Assembly (NCBI GenBank): GCA_964019425.1
Contig: OZ025809.1
Coordinates: forward strand, 62,001-126,000
From: Flectonema sp. DT1601
Lineage: Eukaryota > Euglenozoa > Diplonemea > Diplonemida > Diplonemidae
DNA length: 64,000 nt
Direction of reading: 5' to 3'
The position numbers and the translations under genes were made by a program. Below the pieces are notes generated by a model. That model ran no database searches. It worked only from the letters and a program-made list of their open reading frames with translations, and had not been told where the DNA came from. Every line of letters starts with the position of its first letter. The stretch's first letter is position 1. Positions 47,857 through 59,600 of this stretch are shown here, piece after piece.

Positions 47857-48576
47857 TTATACTCCCACGAATACTTTCTTCATAACATTATATGGGATCA
47901 TCCCTTCGGGATTACGTCCTTTGTTTATGTTGGCTATGAATGATGTTCTGTCAGGTACTCTGTGGTCACCAGCGAACGGGGATGATTCTGAGAAATACAT
48001 TCTGTCGAGAAGTAAGTGGAGTTGTGATGGTGACAGGGAACCTTTTCCTTCCTTATCAAAGTCTACTAAAATAAGTTCGTGATAGAAGTTAACCGTCCCC
48101 TGATCATCAGCTACAACGTTGGTCCACATTTTGTGAAATCTTTCCCAGTCGAGTTGACTGCGTCCATCTGAATAGATACTTAACAATCTGTCTGTAGCCT
48201 TTTGTAATAATTCTGATTCAGTTCCAAGTATCCCTTCAAGACCAAAGTATAATTCAGGGTGGTCTTTAGCGAATTCAATTACCTCTTCTCTTTCTAAATA
48301 TCCTCCTCCTTGTACGTCAAGAGTAGTAAAAGCAGCAAGAGCTTGATTTCTTTGATTGTTATCTGAGAGACCAACAACATCCGACACCAAAGTCGTACTT
48401 TGTGTGATTGCTCCAGCGCCTGTTTCAGTGCATGCCTCTCCAGCGTTTGTAATTTGCTCGTTTCCAGTCACCTTCCCGATTCCGTAAACACCGTTGCCAA
48501 CCATCCAGAGAGCAGCTCCTGCGATTCCAATTGGTGCTGCTGCAGCACCTTTTACCACTTTATCTAGTAGTGACAT
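47857..48576 (-). CDS. EF-hand-like protein with hydrophobic N-terminus
   Basis: A single-exon gene for 239 aa; no named family recognised. The N-terminal ~50 residues are Gly/Ala-rich and hydrophobic (AAAAPIGIAGAALWMVGNG), which could be a membrane-associated helix or hairpin. Two EF-hand-like loops follow: DVQGGGYLEREE (about residue 92) and DFDKEGKGSLSPSQ (about 177), with helices between them, so calcium-dependent behaviour is plausible. The start ATG 48576 is preferred over the longer open frame because TTTTGTTTTACAG ends 12 nt upstream and the upstream codons are intron-like. It sits upstream of the cyclic-nucleotide phosphodiesterase; whether the two work together is unknown. Confidence 0.8.
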   Translation of the reverse strand: MSLLDKVVKGAAAAPIGIAGAALWMVGNGVYGIGKVTGNEQITNAGEACTETGAGAITQSTTLVSDVVGLSDNNQRNQALAAFTTLDVQGGGYLEREEVIEFAKDHPELYFGLEGILGTESELLQKATDRLLSIYSDGRSQLDWERFHKMWTNVVADDQGTVNFYHELILVDFDKEGKGSLSPSQLHLLLDRMYFSESSPFAGDHRVPDRTSFIANINKGRNPEGMIPYNVMKKVFVGV

Positions 48577-50777
48577 GTTGTGGTAGTTCTGTAAAACAAA
48601 ACTAAATGTGATGATGGTATTATTATTATTTATTTCCAAGGAAAGGTTGCACAGAACGAATAGCTTCAAACTAAATACCTAAAAAATATTTTACTTCCCA
48701 ACTTTTAGTAGAGGAAATGCTGCTGTTCCCTTTCACAGGGATTCGGACTGTCCGAGCGTCGGGTGGAAGACAGAAACATGACAGTTGGTCAAGTTAGACG
48801 CTTCCATCAAAATGACTCGTTATATTAAAGACAGGCTTCTACAAATTTATGTTTTGTGTCGCATGGCGATGCCAGGGAGGGCCCAGATCGATAACAAAAA
48901 TAAGCAGTAGAACTATCTTAATAATAAACAGACAATCCTTCTCTTAGGATCCATTTTAATCATTAAAAGGTTACTTACTTCAGAAGAAATACGTGTCACC
49001 ACTTGTCCTATTACAGCAGCAGCACAGTTACCTTTTATTGATAAGCTTCATTATGGTTGGATTTCGGGGGAAAAAAAAAAAAAAAAGAAGCTGACAACTC
49101 AGCAATCGTTATCATCATCGGAGGAGGAGGAGGAGGGAAAAAAAGAATGGAAAAAAAAAAAAAAAAAAAAAAAAAAACCCTCAAATCAGAGAACTATAAA
49201 TATAATTAACAACGATAATGAGGTTTCTGTATGGGCTATTACCTGTAAGGACATCATGCTGTCCTTGTAAAAACACTAATAAAAATAATAAAAACAGATA
49301 GAACAGATTGAAAGTAGCTTGCATTGTATGGGATCTTTATTAAAAGAACTTTTTTTCAAACAAAAAAAAAAAAAAAAAAAATGGCGCAAGAAAATATAGC
49401 TTGCTTGCTTCAAAAGATAGAACAATCAACAAGACTGAGATCCACCTATATAATACAGTTTTTTTTTTTTTTTTTTTAAATTTCTTTGTTTTTTTTTTTG
49501 TAGAAATCTTTCTTAGTGCTAAGTACACGTAGCTGTAACAATTCGGACCGCGTTCAATAAATTGCTTGGCCTTATAAAAAGTTTTGGAGGGCTGAGAGAG
49601 GAAATCGGGGGAAAAACAAAATCCTTCAACCAAATAAAGCAAAACTACAGAATCGTTAAATCGCAGGAAAAAAAAAAAAAAAAAAAAAAGCAAAATTACA
49701 AAAATAAAAAACTGAATCTGAAAAAGAAAACCACACCGTGGCGATCGCACCATGTAATGCTGCTTCGATCTTCAAGCAAAATTACTTGCCAGGGAAGAAT
49801 GAGCTAACTGACTTCTTCTTTCGGAAATCGGCACATACTTCGCCCTCCCTTTTTTTTTTTTCCTTTTTGGTAGTATAATTGTGTAACTTACCCACTTGAG
49901 ATCAAAGGCATTTTGATGTCTTCTTCCAGATAATATATATTTTTTTTTTGTGATAACTAATTGCTGTAGTAAGATAAAAAAAAAGAAAACAAAATATTAA
50001 AATAATAATAATAAAAATTGAACACGTTTCAAATCAAGATCAAATCTTTACCTAGTACCCAGTTGGGCGAACCAGTTGTGAGCAGAACTTGGTATCTCAA
50101 TTATTCACGTGCATCCTTACAAACTATATTTAGTTCGTGTGTGATATAAAAAAGCAACTTTTTTTTTTAATTCGTTTTGTTGTCACGCCGTTAGCAACAA
50201 GGCTTTCGCAACACTAATGGAAATATAAAATCGCTTCAACGGTGGGGGAATTGAGAGGGGGGGGTGATAATTGTTTTGAATTTCTTTTTTTATAAAAATA
50301 CAACTGCAGTAACGTAAACGATGTTTTAACAATCTGTTAAGGATACAATTGTTTATATGTGATGCCCAATTTTTAACTTTTTTTTTAAAAATAAGTGTCA
50401 CTTCTTTAATCAGATATAGAAATATTAAGTCAGTCAACGCTGAATCATCAATACTGATAAATAAATCGCCTCAATCAGCGTTTGAGGACACGAGGATTGA
50501 GAATTGCTTCATCAGTTTCTCATTAATCACAATACTGGATTATTTTTTTTTATAAATTTCTTCAGGCCAATTTCGGTATTCAATTCATTTGATTTTGGTT
50601 GAGGATAAATTAAATTAAAAAAAAATAAAAATAAAATAAAATAAAATAAACTCGCATTCATGTTGCATCTTAAATAGACCTCAACATAAAGATGTCAACT
50701 ACCGAGGTGTAGAAGACTTTTTTTTTTGTTTGTTTGTTTGTTTGTTTTTTTTTGATTTTGATTTGAACTAATTCACA
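48577..50777. other. spacer rich in poly-A runs
   Basis: 2.2 kb with no gene I can support. It contains A runs of about 16-27 bases (49071-49087, 49151-49177, 49361-49381, 49670-49689), a GGA repeat (49123-49137), a T run at 49460-49477, an AAAAT-type microsatellite (about 50619-50650) and a GTTT microsatellite (about 50728-50747). Lys- and Phe-rich frames here are translations of these runs. Confidence 0.5.
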
Positions 50778-51041
50778 TCACGCAGGTACAGCAGACTGTG
50801 AAGGTTCTATATCAATTTGAATTGTTTCTTCAGGTGGGTACGGATATACTCTTGCACAACTACTTCCGAATCTTGAAGGAAGTTCCTCCGGAGGTGAAGG
50901 TTTTCTCAACAACGCAACAATCACAATTACAATCGCTATAAATACAGACGATCCAACAATAGCCATCGCCCAGACTCCACCAGTAGCTACGAACCCTCTA
51001 CCATTGTCTCCTTCACTCATTGTTTCATCCATAGTAGACAT
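50778..51041 (-). CDS. small single-pass membrane protein, 87 aa
   Basis: A short gene: an acidic N-terminus (STMDETMSEGDNG), one clear transmembrane helix at about residues 24-45 (VWAMAIVGSSVFIAIVIVIV then ALL) followed by arginine and lysine, and a cytosolic tail with two PPEE motifs (PSPPEELPSRFG and YPYPPEETIQ). Positive charge after the helix suggests the N-terminus faces out, although there is no signal peptide. No family is recognised. An acceptor-like AGTAAACAG lies 29 nt upstream of the ATG; a minor upstream ATG opens a three-codon frame. Its small size lowers certainty, but composition is protein-like rather than random. Confidence 0.6.
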   Translation of the reverse strand: MSTMDETMSEGDNGRGFVATGGVWAMAIVGSSVFIAIVIVIVALLRKPSPPEELPSRFGSSCARVYPYPPEETIQIDIEPSQSAVPA

Positions 51042-51355
51042 ATCATCATTGATGCATTTATTGTGCTGTTTACTCGTACTTTAAGAAAAGAACATTAAAA
51101 TTTCAACAACAATGCAAGTAGACCCAATCTTGTCTGAGTGTAGTACAGAAGTTAATGAAGTGTTTTGCTATTAAACTTAAGTAACAAATACAAAACGTAG
51201 TTGGACTTTATTTTTATTTTCAAGTGAAATGGTAAAACGAAGGCGGAAGCCTTGTTCTCGGCATGCAATTAATAATTAATTCGGTGGTGGTTCTTCAGGT
51301 GTTCCTGAAGAGATGGATCTCAAGGTGGCAGCTGTTTATTTATTTTTTTACTTCA
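51042..51355. other. short spacer
   Basis: 313 bases between the Kelch/IQ gene and the small membrane-protein gene. I see no feature except the acceptor of the latter. Confidence 0.4.
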
Positions 51356-54300
51356 CTACACAAAACGAGTTTTTTCTTTACCAAATCTAACACGCATACC
51401 ATTCTGCGAACGCTTACGAGAGAGCTCCGACTTCTCAGGTGCTATTTGGTCTTCACTTTCTTGAAGCAGGTGAGGAGGAGTTGTTGTGGATGATGTTTCT
51501 GTTGTGATTGTAATAATTATACCTAAAGGATAATATAATAATATTATATTATAACAAACATACCGCAATGCTTCTCTTTTGAAATCGTAACTGCCGGTGA
51601 TGTACTCCTCTTCGCTAATCTACTTCGATAAGCGAGTTGAATAACTTGTGCCGCAGAAAAATTAGTTTCCTGCCTCGCTGCTAACAGTTCATCACCTTCA
51701 CGAAGTTTCCTTCTGGCAGTCAGAGCTTCCTGATACGCATTTCTGGCGTGTTTAGATCTGCTCGCCGTCTGAATCTTAACAGCAGCCTTGTTTCTGTCTT
51801 CCTCCAGGGCAAGAAGGTACTTCACTTCTTGTTGCTCAGCGAGGAGCTCATCTTTTAGGCGAGTGTCTCTGCGAGATGCCGTAAGAGATTTTGATGCGTT
51901 GTTGGATTTCTTTCTCTTGAAGGCCAACTGGATTACTACAGCAGCATTGTCTTCACCCTTTAAAAAGACTTGTTCAGCAGTCGTAGTTTCCTCTGCGGTA
52001 TTAGATGGGAAAGGTTCGCTCACCCCGTCAGATGTTTTTGGATGGGTTTGATTTGCATCGTCTCCGTTTGTTGATAAGAACTGCCGCTCCTGTAGCTCTG
52101 CTGCCATCTCTTCCTCCTGTTGATGGAGACTTCTCTTGCGTTGCATATCTGAGATTGATTGTCTGGCAGACATACTTCGAAAGGCTACTTGTATCTTTTG
52201 AGCGGCTTTTTCTTCATCAACAGAAGAAGAGTTTTCCTTGTCTTCTGGAGCACTCTTTATTTCCTTCTGATGATGCGCAGACTCGAGAGCAGGTGAGGCT
52301 GCCTCAGTCTGCAACAGCAGCTTTTCCTGCTCATCTGCCAGACGAGATTCAGCTTCGCGTTGCACTGATAGTTCGTCTCTTGCAGTTTGTGATCTCTTCC
52401 TCGCAGTTTTCATTCGAAACGCCTGTTGGATTTTCTGACTCGCTTTGTCTTCCGTCACATGCCGTTCTGCATCAGCTTCTTTTTGTAATTCTATAAATAA
52501 ACGTTCCTGTTCGTCAGCTGCCTGTTCTTCATCGAGACGTTCCCTCGCTGTCTGTTGCTGTCTTGAAGTGCAACTCGTTCTTGCTTTGTTGTAACGAAAC
52601 GCTCGTTGAATAGTACCGGCTGCGTATTCTTCTCTGAGTAGCTCTGGATGTTGTTCTAAATATAACTTTTCTTGTTCTACAGCAATCTGTTCTTCTTTAA
52701 GACGTTGACATTCCTTATCAAGTTGTAGAGAGCAACTGTTCGAATGAGCTTTGCTGTATCGGTAAGCTCTCTGAATAGAGCTGGCAGCCTGTTCAGAGTG
52801 TTGCTCTTCAGCCAGAAACAGTTTCTCTTGTTCTTCAGCAGCTGTTTCCTCTTCCATAAACAATCGATCCCTCTCTCGTTGTAGTGAGGAGATGTTTGAT
52901 TGCGCATGTTTGTAACGAAAAGCACGTTGAATTGTTGCAGCAGATTGTTCTGTTTTAAAAGTTTCCCGTTCCTGTTGCTCAGCAGCTGATTGATCTTCAA
53001 CAAGTTGTTGCTGTTTTGTTTCTCGTCGTTGTGAAACAGCTCTGTGCGCTTTGTGGCATCGATACGAACATTGAATTGCGATAGCTGCCTGTTCATCTTC
53101 ATATTGAGAAGTTGTTTTCTTTGATTGCGCAGCTGATAATTCTCTTCTTTCATTGCTTGCTTTGTAACAGCGATACGAACATTGGATTCTTAAAGCAGCT
53201 GCTTGATGTCGTCGTGGTAAAGCTGAAGGTGATAATGGAACTCTCGTGCGATGTTTATTTATTTTATTAAATCTAGATTTTCTATCCTGACATCGAAAGT
53301 ACCATTTTTGAATTAATTTTGCGGCTTCGTGATGTGTTTGTGCAATTTCCGCAATGGTTACTAATCTCTCATACTTCTGCAGTTCCTCACAAGAAAGGAG
53401 TCCTGTAAACCATGATAACAATAAGTGTGATGAGTGCTCTTCTCTAGCGAGCCCAAGTCTAGTAACTTTATACAAGTAGGGTGTTTTACTATGGTATATA
53501 CACGTATCCACAAGTAATCGTAAGTATGGTAAACATGGTTTATAATTAACTGGTGAATCAAGGATCGTTACTTCTTCCATAAACATTACTCGTTTGGTGT
53601 CTTTTTGATCTGCTGTTTGAATCTTAATCGCTGCGTCTTCACGTTGTTGCTTTAAGATGCTGACTTCTTTACGTGCTATTCTTCCTCTTTGAAACGATTG
53701 AAGTCTGATGACTCTTTGTTTATCAGTTTTATTTAATTGATCTCTGTAGTACTCTCGTCGATAATGTCGTTGAGTACTACTTGAGAGGGAAAGTGATCCA
53801 ATGTCGTCGGGTTTCTTAATCTCAATAGGCTCTTCAGTTTTAGAAACAGTTTCTGTTACGCGTTGGCCTGAATGTTCAGGTAGATCGTTATCTGAAGGAG
53901 TTGCTAATGGACTTTTTATATCGATTTCTGACAACTTGTTTGCAAGGAGTTCTTTTTGATTGTTCTCAGGAAGCATAACTGACTGCTGTTCTGAACTATT
54001 GAGTTGTTGTTGATCACAATCTTCTTCTACTATTTCATTACTTATAAAGTTATGGTTCTGTTCTATTGGAAGATCACTCATCGGAATCATCACATCTTCC
54101 ATCGCTACGATGTCGATATTTATTCGACTTGATTCTTCAGCACTCCAACTTTGCTCCCAAGGACTAACTATTCTGGTTTTTGGAGCAGGTGGACTGCTAT
54201 CTCCGGACCATTTATTTTGATACAGAGTTCCGTTCCTCTTCGCAGCTGATCTAGCAGCACGAAGCTCTTTGCGTTTTTTGCTTTCCGGACATCGGGAATT

Positions 54301-55650
54301 GGTACTTGATGAGAGATACTTATCGATAGTTCTTTCAAGCATAACACCATACTCGTTTACTTCTCCTAATAAGACGTTTTGAGTGCTCAGGTCTGAACGA
54401 ACGCGGTCGAATTCATGTTTCTCTCTCAGTAAATGTGTCAGAACAGATATTCTACTTTTACTTGCAATCCGTCTTGGGGGTGCTATTCGCTGTCGGATTA
54501 TCGGTGAAGTTGGTTTTTTGAATTCCTTAGTTGACTGTAGCGTAGAAGACAGCTCCGATTCTGTAGTCCCGAAAGGTATTCCATCAGCCCATAAGTTTGT
54601 GTCAATCGTATAAACATTAACATCAGTGTAGATCTTTCTAGACGTGTCATATCCTTCGCTAAGCAATTTCATAACAGACTGAGATATTGAATTGTTTGTA
54701 TTTTCTTTAGTAAGTTGTTCTCCAAACATCAACCATATATTTCTCTTATAGGTAGCTGTTACTCCATGTATTCTTCTTTCAGGCATTAGACTTGGCTTAC
54801 CATAAAGATGAAATACGACTGCGTTTTCTTTCGGTGGTGGTAGCGTACCAAAATATACACCAGTAGTTCCCCAAAACCACACTGCTTTTGTAGATGAAAT
54901 AATTGACATCAGTAGTGGTGTTGTAGTAAAGTCATCAATGCTGGCCTTGCTACCCCTGAGTTGAAAAGAGATGGGTCTCCATATCTTTGATGATATCGTG
55001 TAGCAAAATAACTGAGTGTTCAAAGCAGTATGACACCCTTGGTGATAAGTGAGCCCGCTATAAGCAAATAACTGACCAGAGTATTCTTCGATGGTGTGAT
55101 CGTGTAGAAGTGGACCGCAATTAGTAGATTGGATTTGAGACCAATTTTGTGTACAAAATGTGAATTTAAACAAAGTTGGAGAAGGGGTGGGTAGAAGTCC
55201 CCCATGAATATATAAATCACTAACAACAACACCAGCATGGCATGCAAGAGTTGGAAGTGGGTTAGTAGAGTGAATAGCAACACGTCTCCATTCGTGACTT
55301 GTCTGATTTCTTAAAGAGACTGCCCACATATCATCGAGGTGATTACCACTTGAATCTATTCCTCCATGAATTACTAACTTGTTATCTTTTATAAAACAGA
55401 TGTGGTGCATTCTGGGGGGTGGAAATGATCCCCCACCACAAGCTAGTCGACTCCATTCTCTCCTTTTAATATCAAAACAGCAAATATCTCCTTTTAGTCG
55501 ACCTCCACTAAACTTGTCTGGAATCCCACAACCTCCGAACATGTAAATCTTTTCACGATACACAACTGCACTACATCGTGATCTCCTGCACTCCATTACA
55601 GGTACTGTTCTGCTTCCTGAATCGCTTGTGGGAATGTCATTTCTTTTCAT
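51356..55650 (-). CDS. Kelch-repeat and multi-IQ-motif protein, 1417 aa
   Basis: Two exons, 55650-51564 and 51522-51356, joined in phase (intron 41 nt, GTATGT...TTTAG), give 1417 aa. Residues ~15-330 are Kelch-type blades (YREKIYMFGGCG, NKLVIHGGIDSSG, DLYIHGGLLP, WLMFGEQL). Residues ~330-650 are low-complexity and polar. From ~650 to 1350 there are about 13 IQ motifs (AATIQRAFRYKHA, AASSIQRAYRYSKA, AAGTIQRAFRYNKA, AAQKIQVAFRSMSA), most alternating with an acidic spacer of the form AAEEQEKLFL. IQ motifs bind calmodulin or EF-hand light chains, so a long calcium-regulated scaffold, perhaps centriolar or axonemal, is likely. The intron is the shortest in the window. The start is the first ATG; the upstream acceptor is weak. 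Confidence 0.88.
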
Positions 55651-56591
55651 TTATACTATTTTACTACCATCTCTCACATGTGTTAATTTTGGTTAACTGT
55701 AAAAAGAAAAAAACTGATAATAAATAGGCAAGCGCACTCTGATGGGTGGAACAAAAAATGGATTTAACGAATTTCTTTATTTTTTTTTATCACACAAACA
55801 AACCTTATGGCATAGAAAAAGATGTGCCTAATTAGCAGTTCATCGGGAGGGGCAGGGGGGATAGGGTGGAGGTACTTCGAGTGAGACTTGGGATTAAGAA
55901 CAAGCACACCAAGACAGAATAATAAAAGAGCAGCTTCACCGGCGAAATACGCTCAACGTACCTGCCGACAGAACTAAAACTGGTGACGCTGCTTGTTTTA
56001 CTCAATGAAAAGCCAACAGTGTTTCGACCAGAAACCAGTTTCTCTGTAGTAATTACGTAGAAAATCAGGTGCAAGCCACAAAAGGTATACTTCTTTCTCC
56101 ATTCTTATTCCACTACTTAAAAACACCACACCGATTGATACAATTACCTGAAAGTACTCAACACTCTCCGTACATTAATACAAAACACAGCACGAATCCA
56201 GTTCTCCAAAAATTCCCGTTTTTTTCTGATTCTAAAAAGAAAGATAGTCATCTTTGAGAAATCCTCGCGAAAAACCATCAACCGTTTCTTGTAATACAGC
56301 TTTAATATACCTTAAGAAACTCATACAGTAAACGTGTTCTTGTCTTGAATGACTTCTTCAACACGTTACTCAGAATAGTAAGCTAATTTTTCTGTAACTG
56401 CATGACTTCAGGTAGGTAAGCAAGTAAAACGGTTTCAACTTGAAGCATTTCCAACAAGGAAAAAAAAAAAAAAAAAGAGCGAAAGAATATAACAAAACAC
56501 GGGGGCAAATTGATACTGTATTGTTAAGCTCAAAGGAACAACAATTTCTCAGACAACTTGATAGTTAGTTAGTATCATTGGGGTATCAAGC

Positions 56592-56707
56592 GAGGAGTCC
56601 GGGTAACCCGCATCAGTAAGGACCCAATCGCGAAAATTATAGTTTAGCTCGGCTGGAAGTGATCAACACCCAGCTCCACTAGAGGCTCACAGGTTGAAAA
56701 ACAACTA
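56592..56707. repeat. dispersed structured repeat, copy B
   Basis: The second copy of the element at 10846-10971, in the same orientation. The core 56597-56645 differs at 3 of 49 positions. Distal parts diverge but keep pairing: GGCTGG with CCAGCT, and GGTTG-AAAAA-CAACT where copy A has GTTGT-AA-ACAAC. As in copy A, a TAGTT-type run lies about 20-30 bases before it (56563-56573). Confidence 0.85.
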
Positions 56708-58218
56708 AAGAAAATAAAGGAGAAATGATCTGGGAATGGAGGGAAAAAATGAAAAAAACAAAAAAAATCTTTTTTTTTCCATATACATCATCGTTCTTTA
56801 TGATACGACGTATGCCCACACACTACGAAATAGAAACCCAGTTGCCCAAAGCATTATAATTGTACTGTGAGTTTACTAAAGTTATAAAATCTTAATTATT
56901 GGGCAACACATAACCATATCACTCAGCAAGAAATGAAAACAAAAGGATCAGGTAAGATAACAGTCAGTTTACAGTCATAACTGCGTGGGACCGAAAAAAA
57001 AAAAAAAAAAAAAAAGTGGCCGACTATGGAAGCTACGAAATTACTGCCAGGTTTTCTACAACAATAAACTGAATAAAGAGTATTTTGTAACGAAGGAAGT
57101 TTCGTTGAGAAGGCAGCACAAAACTATTAGTAAAATGTTCACTAAGCTATTAGCAGTCCGCATGGTGTTTATCTCCGTAGCATTGTACGCCACAACAGTA
57201 TTGCCGTAAAAGTTAGCTTAACAGTTTTAGAATATCCCCAACAACACACACATACCAATACAATATCATTCCTCTATACTATTAAATCATAGTACCATCA
57301 ATAATCGTATTGTACTCTTTGAGTACATATCAGTAAAGGTAACTCACAAGCGTCTTTTTTCAAGCAACATAGCGGTGGTTGTGAGTATCGATATAAAGAA
57401 GAACCCACACAACGCGCTTAGAAGTAATTCTCAGTTTGTGGAAAAAAAACACAGAGAAGGGAGGGTGAAACTTTGACAATGTAAAAACAGTAACAACTTT
57501 AGGTATTAAAAACAAAATTAATATCAAGTACTTGACTGAAAAATATTTGTTGTTGTTAATCAAAGAAAATTACGTTTAGAAAAAAGAAAACATAAAAAGA
57601 GAAAACTATATTTTTTGTCTTACTGACCAGAAGACGTTGTCGAATCTGGTAATTCGGGGACCACGTACTAACAGGTTGAGCGTCCCCTGCCCTATAGTCA
57701 GGGAGGGGGGAAAACGGTGCCAAACACAACAAAACAAAACAAAGTTAAGTAGAAATGAATACCACAAAAAGTTTTAATCTGAGGTATCCGAAAAGGGGAT
57801 GAGGAAACGCGACCAAAGAACCCCCCCCGAAGTCTAATCAACCCGACTGCGAAAGAAGAAAAAAGATTCACAAGCATCGTACTAAAAATACAATCAACAG
57901 AAATTCCAACCTTGTTGGAGACCTGAGAAATGCGTTACTTGCGGATGAGTCTGTGAGTCGGCTTTAATTGTTACAAAGAAAGAAGAAAAAAACAACAAAA
58001 CGAAAGGGGAGGGGAGACTTTGTAAGAGGGATTCCAGCAAAGAATCAGCACTAACTACCGGCTCTTAAGGCTCGTCTGTAGGCATATTAAGAGACAAGCA
58101 TCTGTTGCGCTGCTAAGAGACAAGCCTAAACAGCTTTCAAGGAAAATTTCCCCCTTTTTTTTCTTATTTTTTCGCTGATATAACTACTGGTGCAAAAACT
58201 ACTCGACAAGGTGAATTC

Positions 58219-58224
<6 letters not shown>

Positions 58225-58259
<35 letters not shown>
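58225..58259. repeat. poly-A run of 35
   Basis: One of the longest homopolymers in the window, following TTCTTTTTT. There is no target-site duplication or element body next to it that would mark a retroposed sequence. Confidence 0.85.
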
Positions 58260-58260
<1 letters not shown>

Positions 58261-59239
58261 ACTTAAACCCAAACTATTAAAAACTTTTTGTTGTACTTTT
58301 TTTTATATATTTTATTTCTGTGCTACGAATCTCTTTGAGGTCACACAAAAACACGTTCCGGTTGCTCCAACAGGAAACGAATAACAAAAAAAAAGTCTTA
58401 TAAGTAAAAAGTGACACAAACGCGTGATCCTCATTCCAGTCAGCAACTCACATTGTGATTGCTTTATGAGATAAACGGAATGACGCTGAGTGCGTGTACT
58501 TTAATAAATCCACTTGACCATTGTAAACATCCCGTTGATATATTAGTGAGAGAACTCTCACCGACTATTAGCTCGATATTGTACGTAAAATATACATGTA
58601 GAAGCAATAGGGGGGGACTTTGGATTAAATAAAATAGGAAGGGTTTGTAAAAACTTAAATAATAAAAACTATATTGATCCCGCTGTGGCAATAATTAATA
58701 GAAAGGTGAGACAACGAATATATGATTAAATAAAATGTTAGCAAAAAATTATAATAATCTACCATTAGAGGATCCTCTCACGATTTGATTTTTTTTTCTT
58801 TTTCTTCTGAAAAAGAATCGTAGGGAAATATCTGTTTTGATAAATAGATAAAAAAGCCTACTTACATTACATATTGTACATCGCTGCAACAGCAATGTAA
58901 GTAGGACTCAATCTTGTTGGAATTACTTCGTTACTTTTCTCACTTCATTATGAAATAAGCAGCTTGATAACAATTTTTTTTTCTTTTTTTTTTTCTCTCT
59001 CCTAATCCTTTGATTTTCTCGCTTGTAATTGGGCAAGGAACTTCAGCTAATAAAAAAAGTTTTTCTTTTTTTTTTCCTGAACGTTTATGAACAAAACTAA
59101 GCACACACAGACAAATCGGTCAATGTCACTGGGATCCTTAAGGACTTCAGCAGCTGATGTAACGGTAGAACAAAATACATAAAAAAAGTAAAATTTCGAA
59201 GTCTAAACCAAAACAAGAGAAATGACAAAATGTATTTTA

Positions 59240-59276
<37 letters not shown>

Positions 59277-59308
59277 AGCCCCCAGTCAGTAGTGTTTACG
59301 TAAGTTGC

Positions 59309-59339
<31 letters not shown>

Positions 59340-59600
59340 GAATAAAACAAGAATAAGATAAGAACCTATATCATCCTTAAGATACACTTAGGTTAAGGTT
59401 TACACCGCGCACATTCTGAGAGAGTACCCAAGCAGATGCCGTTGAAAATTCGTAAGTTACCAAACGTACAGAGAATACTAATGGCAAATCTTCTGACCCC
59501 GAGTCATAAGAACCAAAAATAATTAAACCCGATTGTCAAATATTATGTTCTTGACGTACGTTGTATGAAAAGCTGACACTACTACTACCAGTGAATAGTT

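Larger units (their letters stand above)
55651..59600. other. longest spacer; holds copy B of the dispersed repeat
   Basis: 3.9 kb with no gene I can support. It contains the structured repeat at 56592-56707, A runs (56459-56476, 56995-57015, 58225-58259, 59248-59272, 59316-59339), a foldable stretch at 57628-57706 where GGGGAC (57656-57661) pairs with GTCCCC (57682-57687), and a 12-bp direct repeat TAAGAGACAAGC at 58088 and 58114. Confidence 0.5.

Noticed and set aside
49340-49807. Frames rich in Lys or Phe on both strands
   Set aside because: They are translations of poly-A and poly-T runs without protein-like composition elsewhere.
57930-57965. Hammerhead-like string GGATGAGTCTGTGAGTCGG
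   Set aside because: The core should read CTGATGA with a paired stem II and then GAAA; here the first bases differ, stem II does not pair and GAAA is missing.
58201-58260. Poly-A tail of a retroposed sequence
   Set aside because: No body of a LINE, SINE or processed gene and no target-site duplication lies next to the A run.
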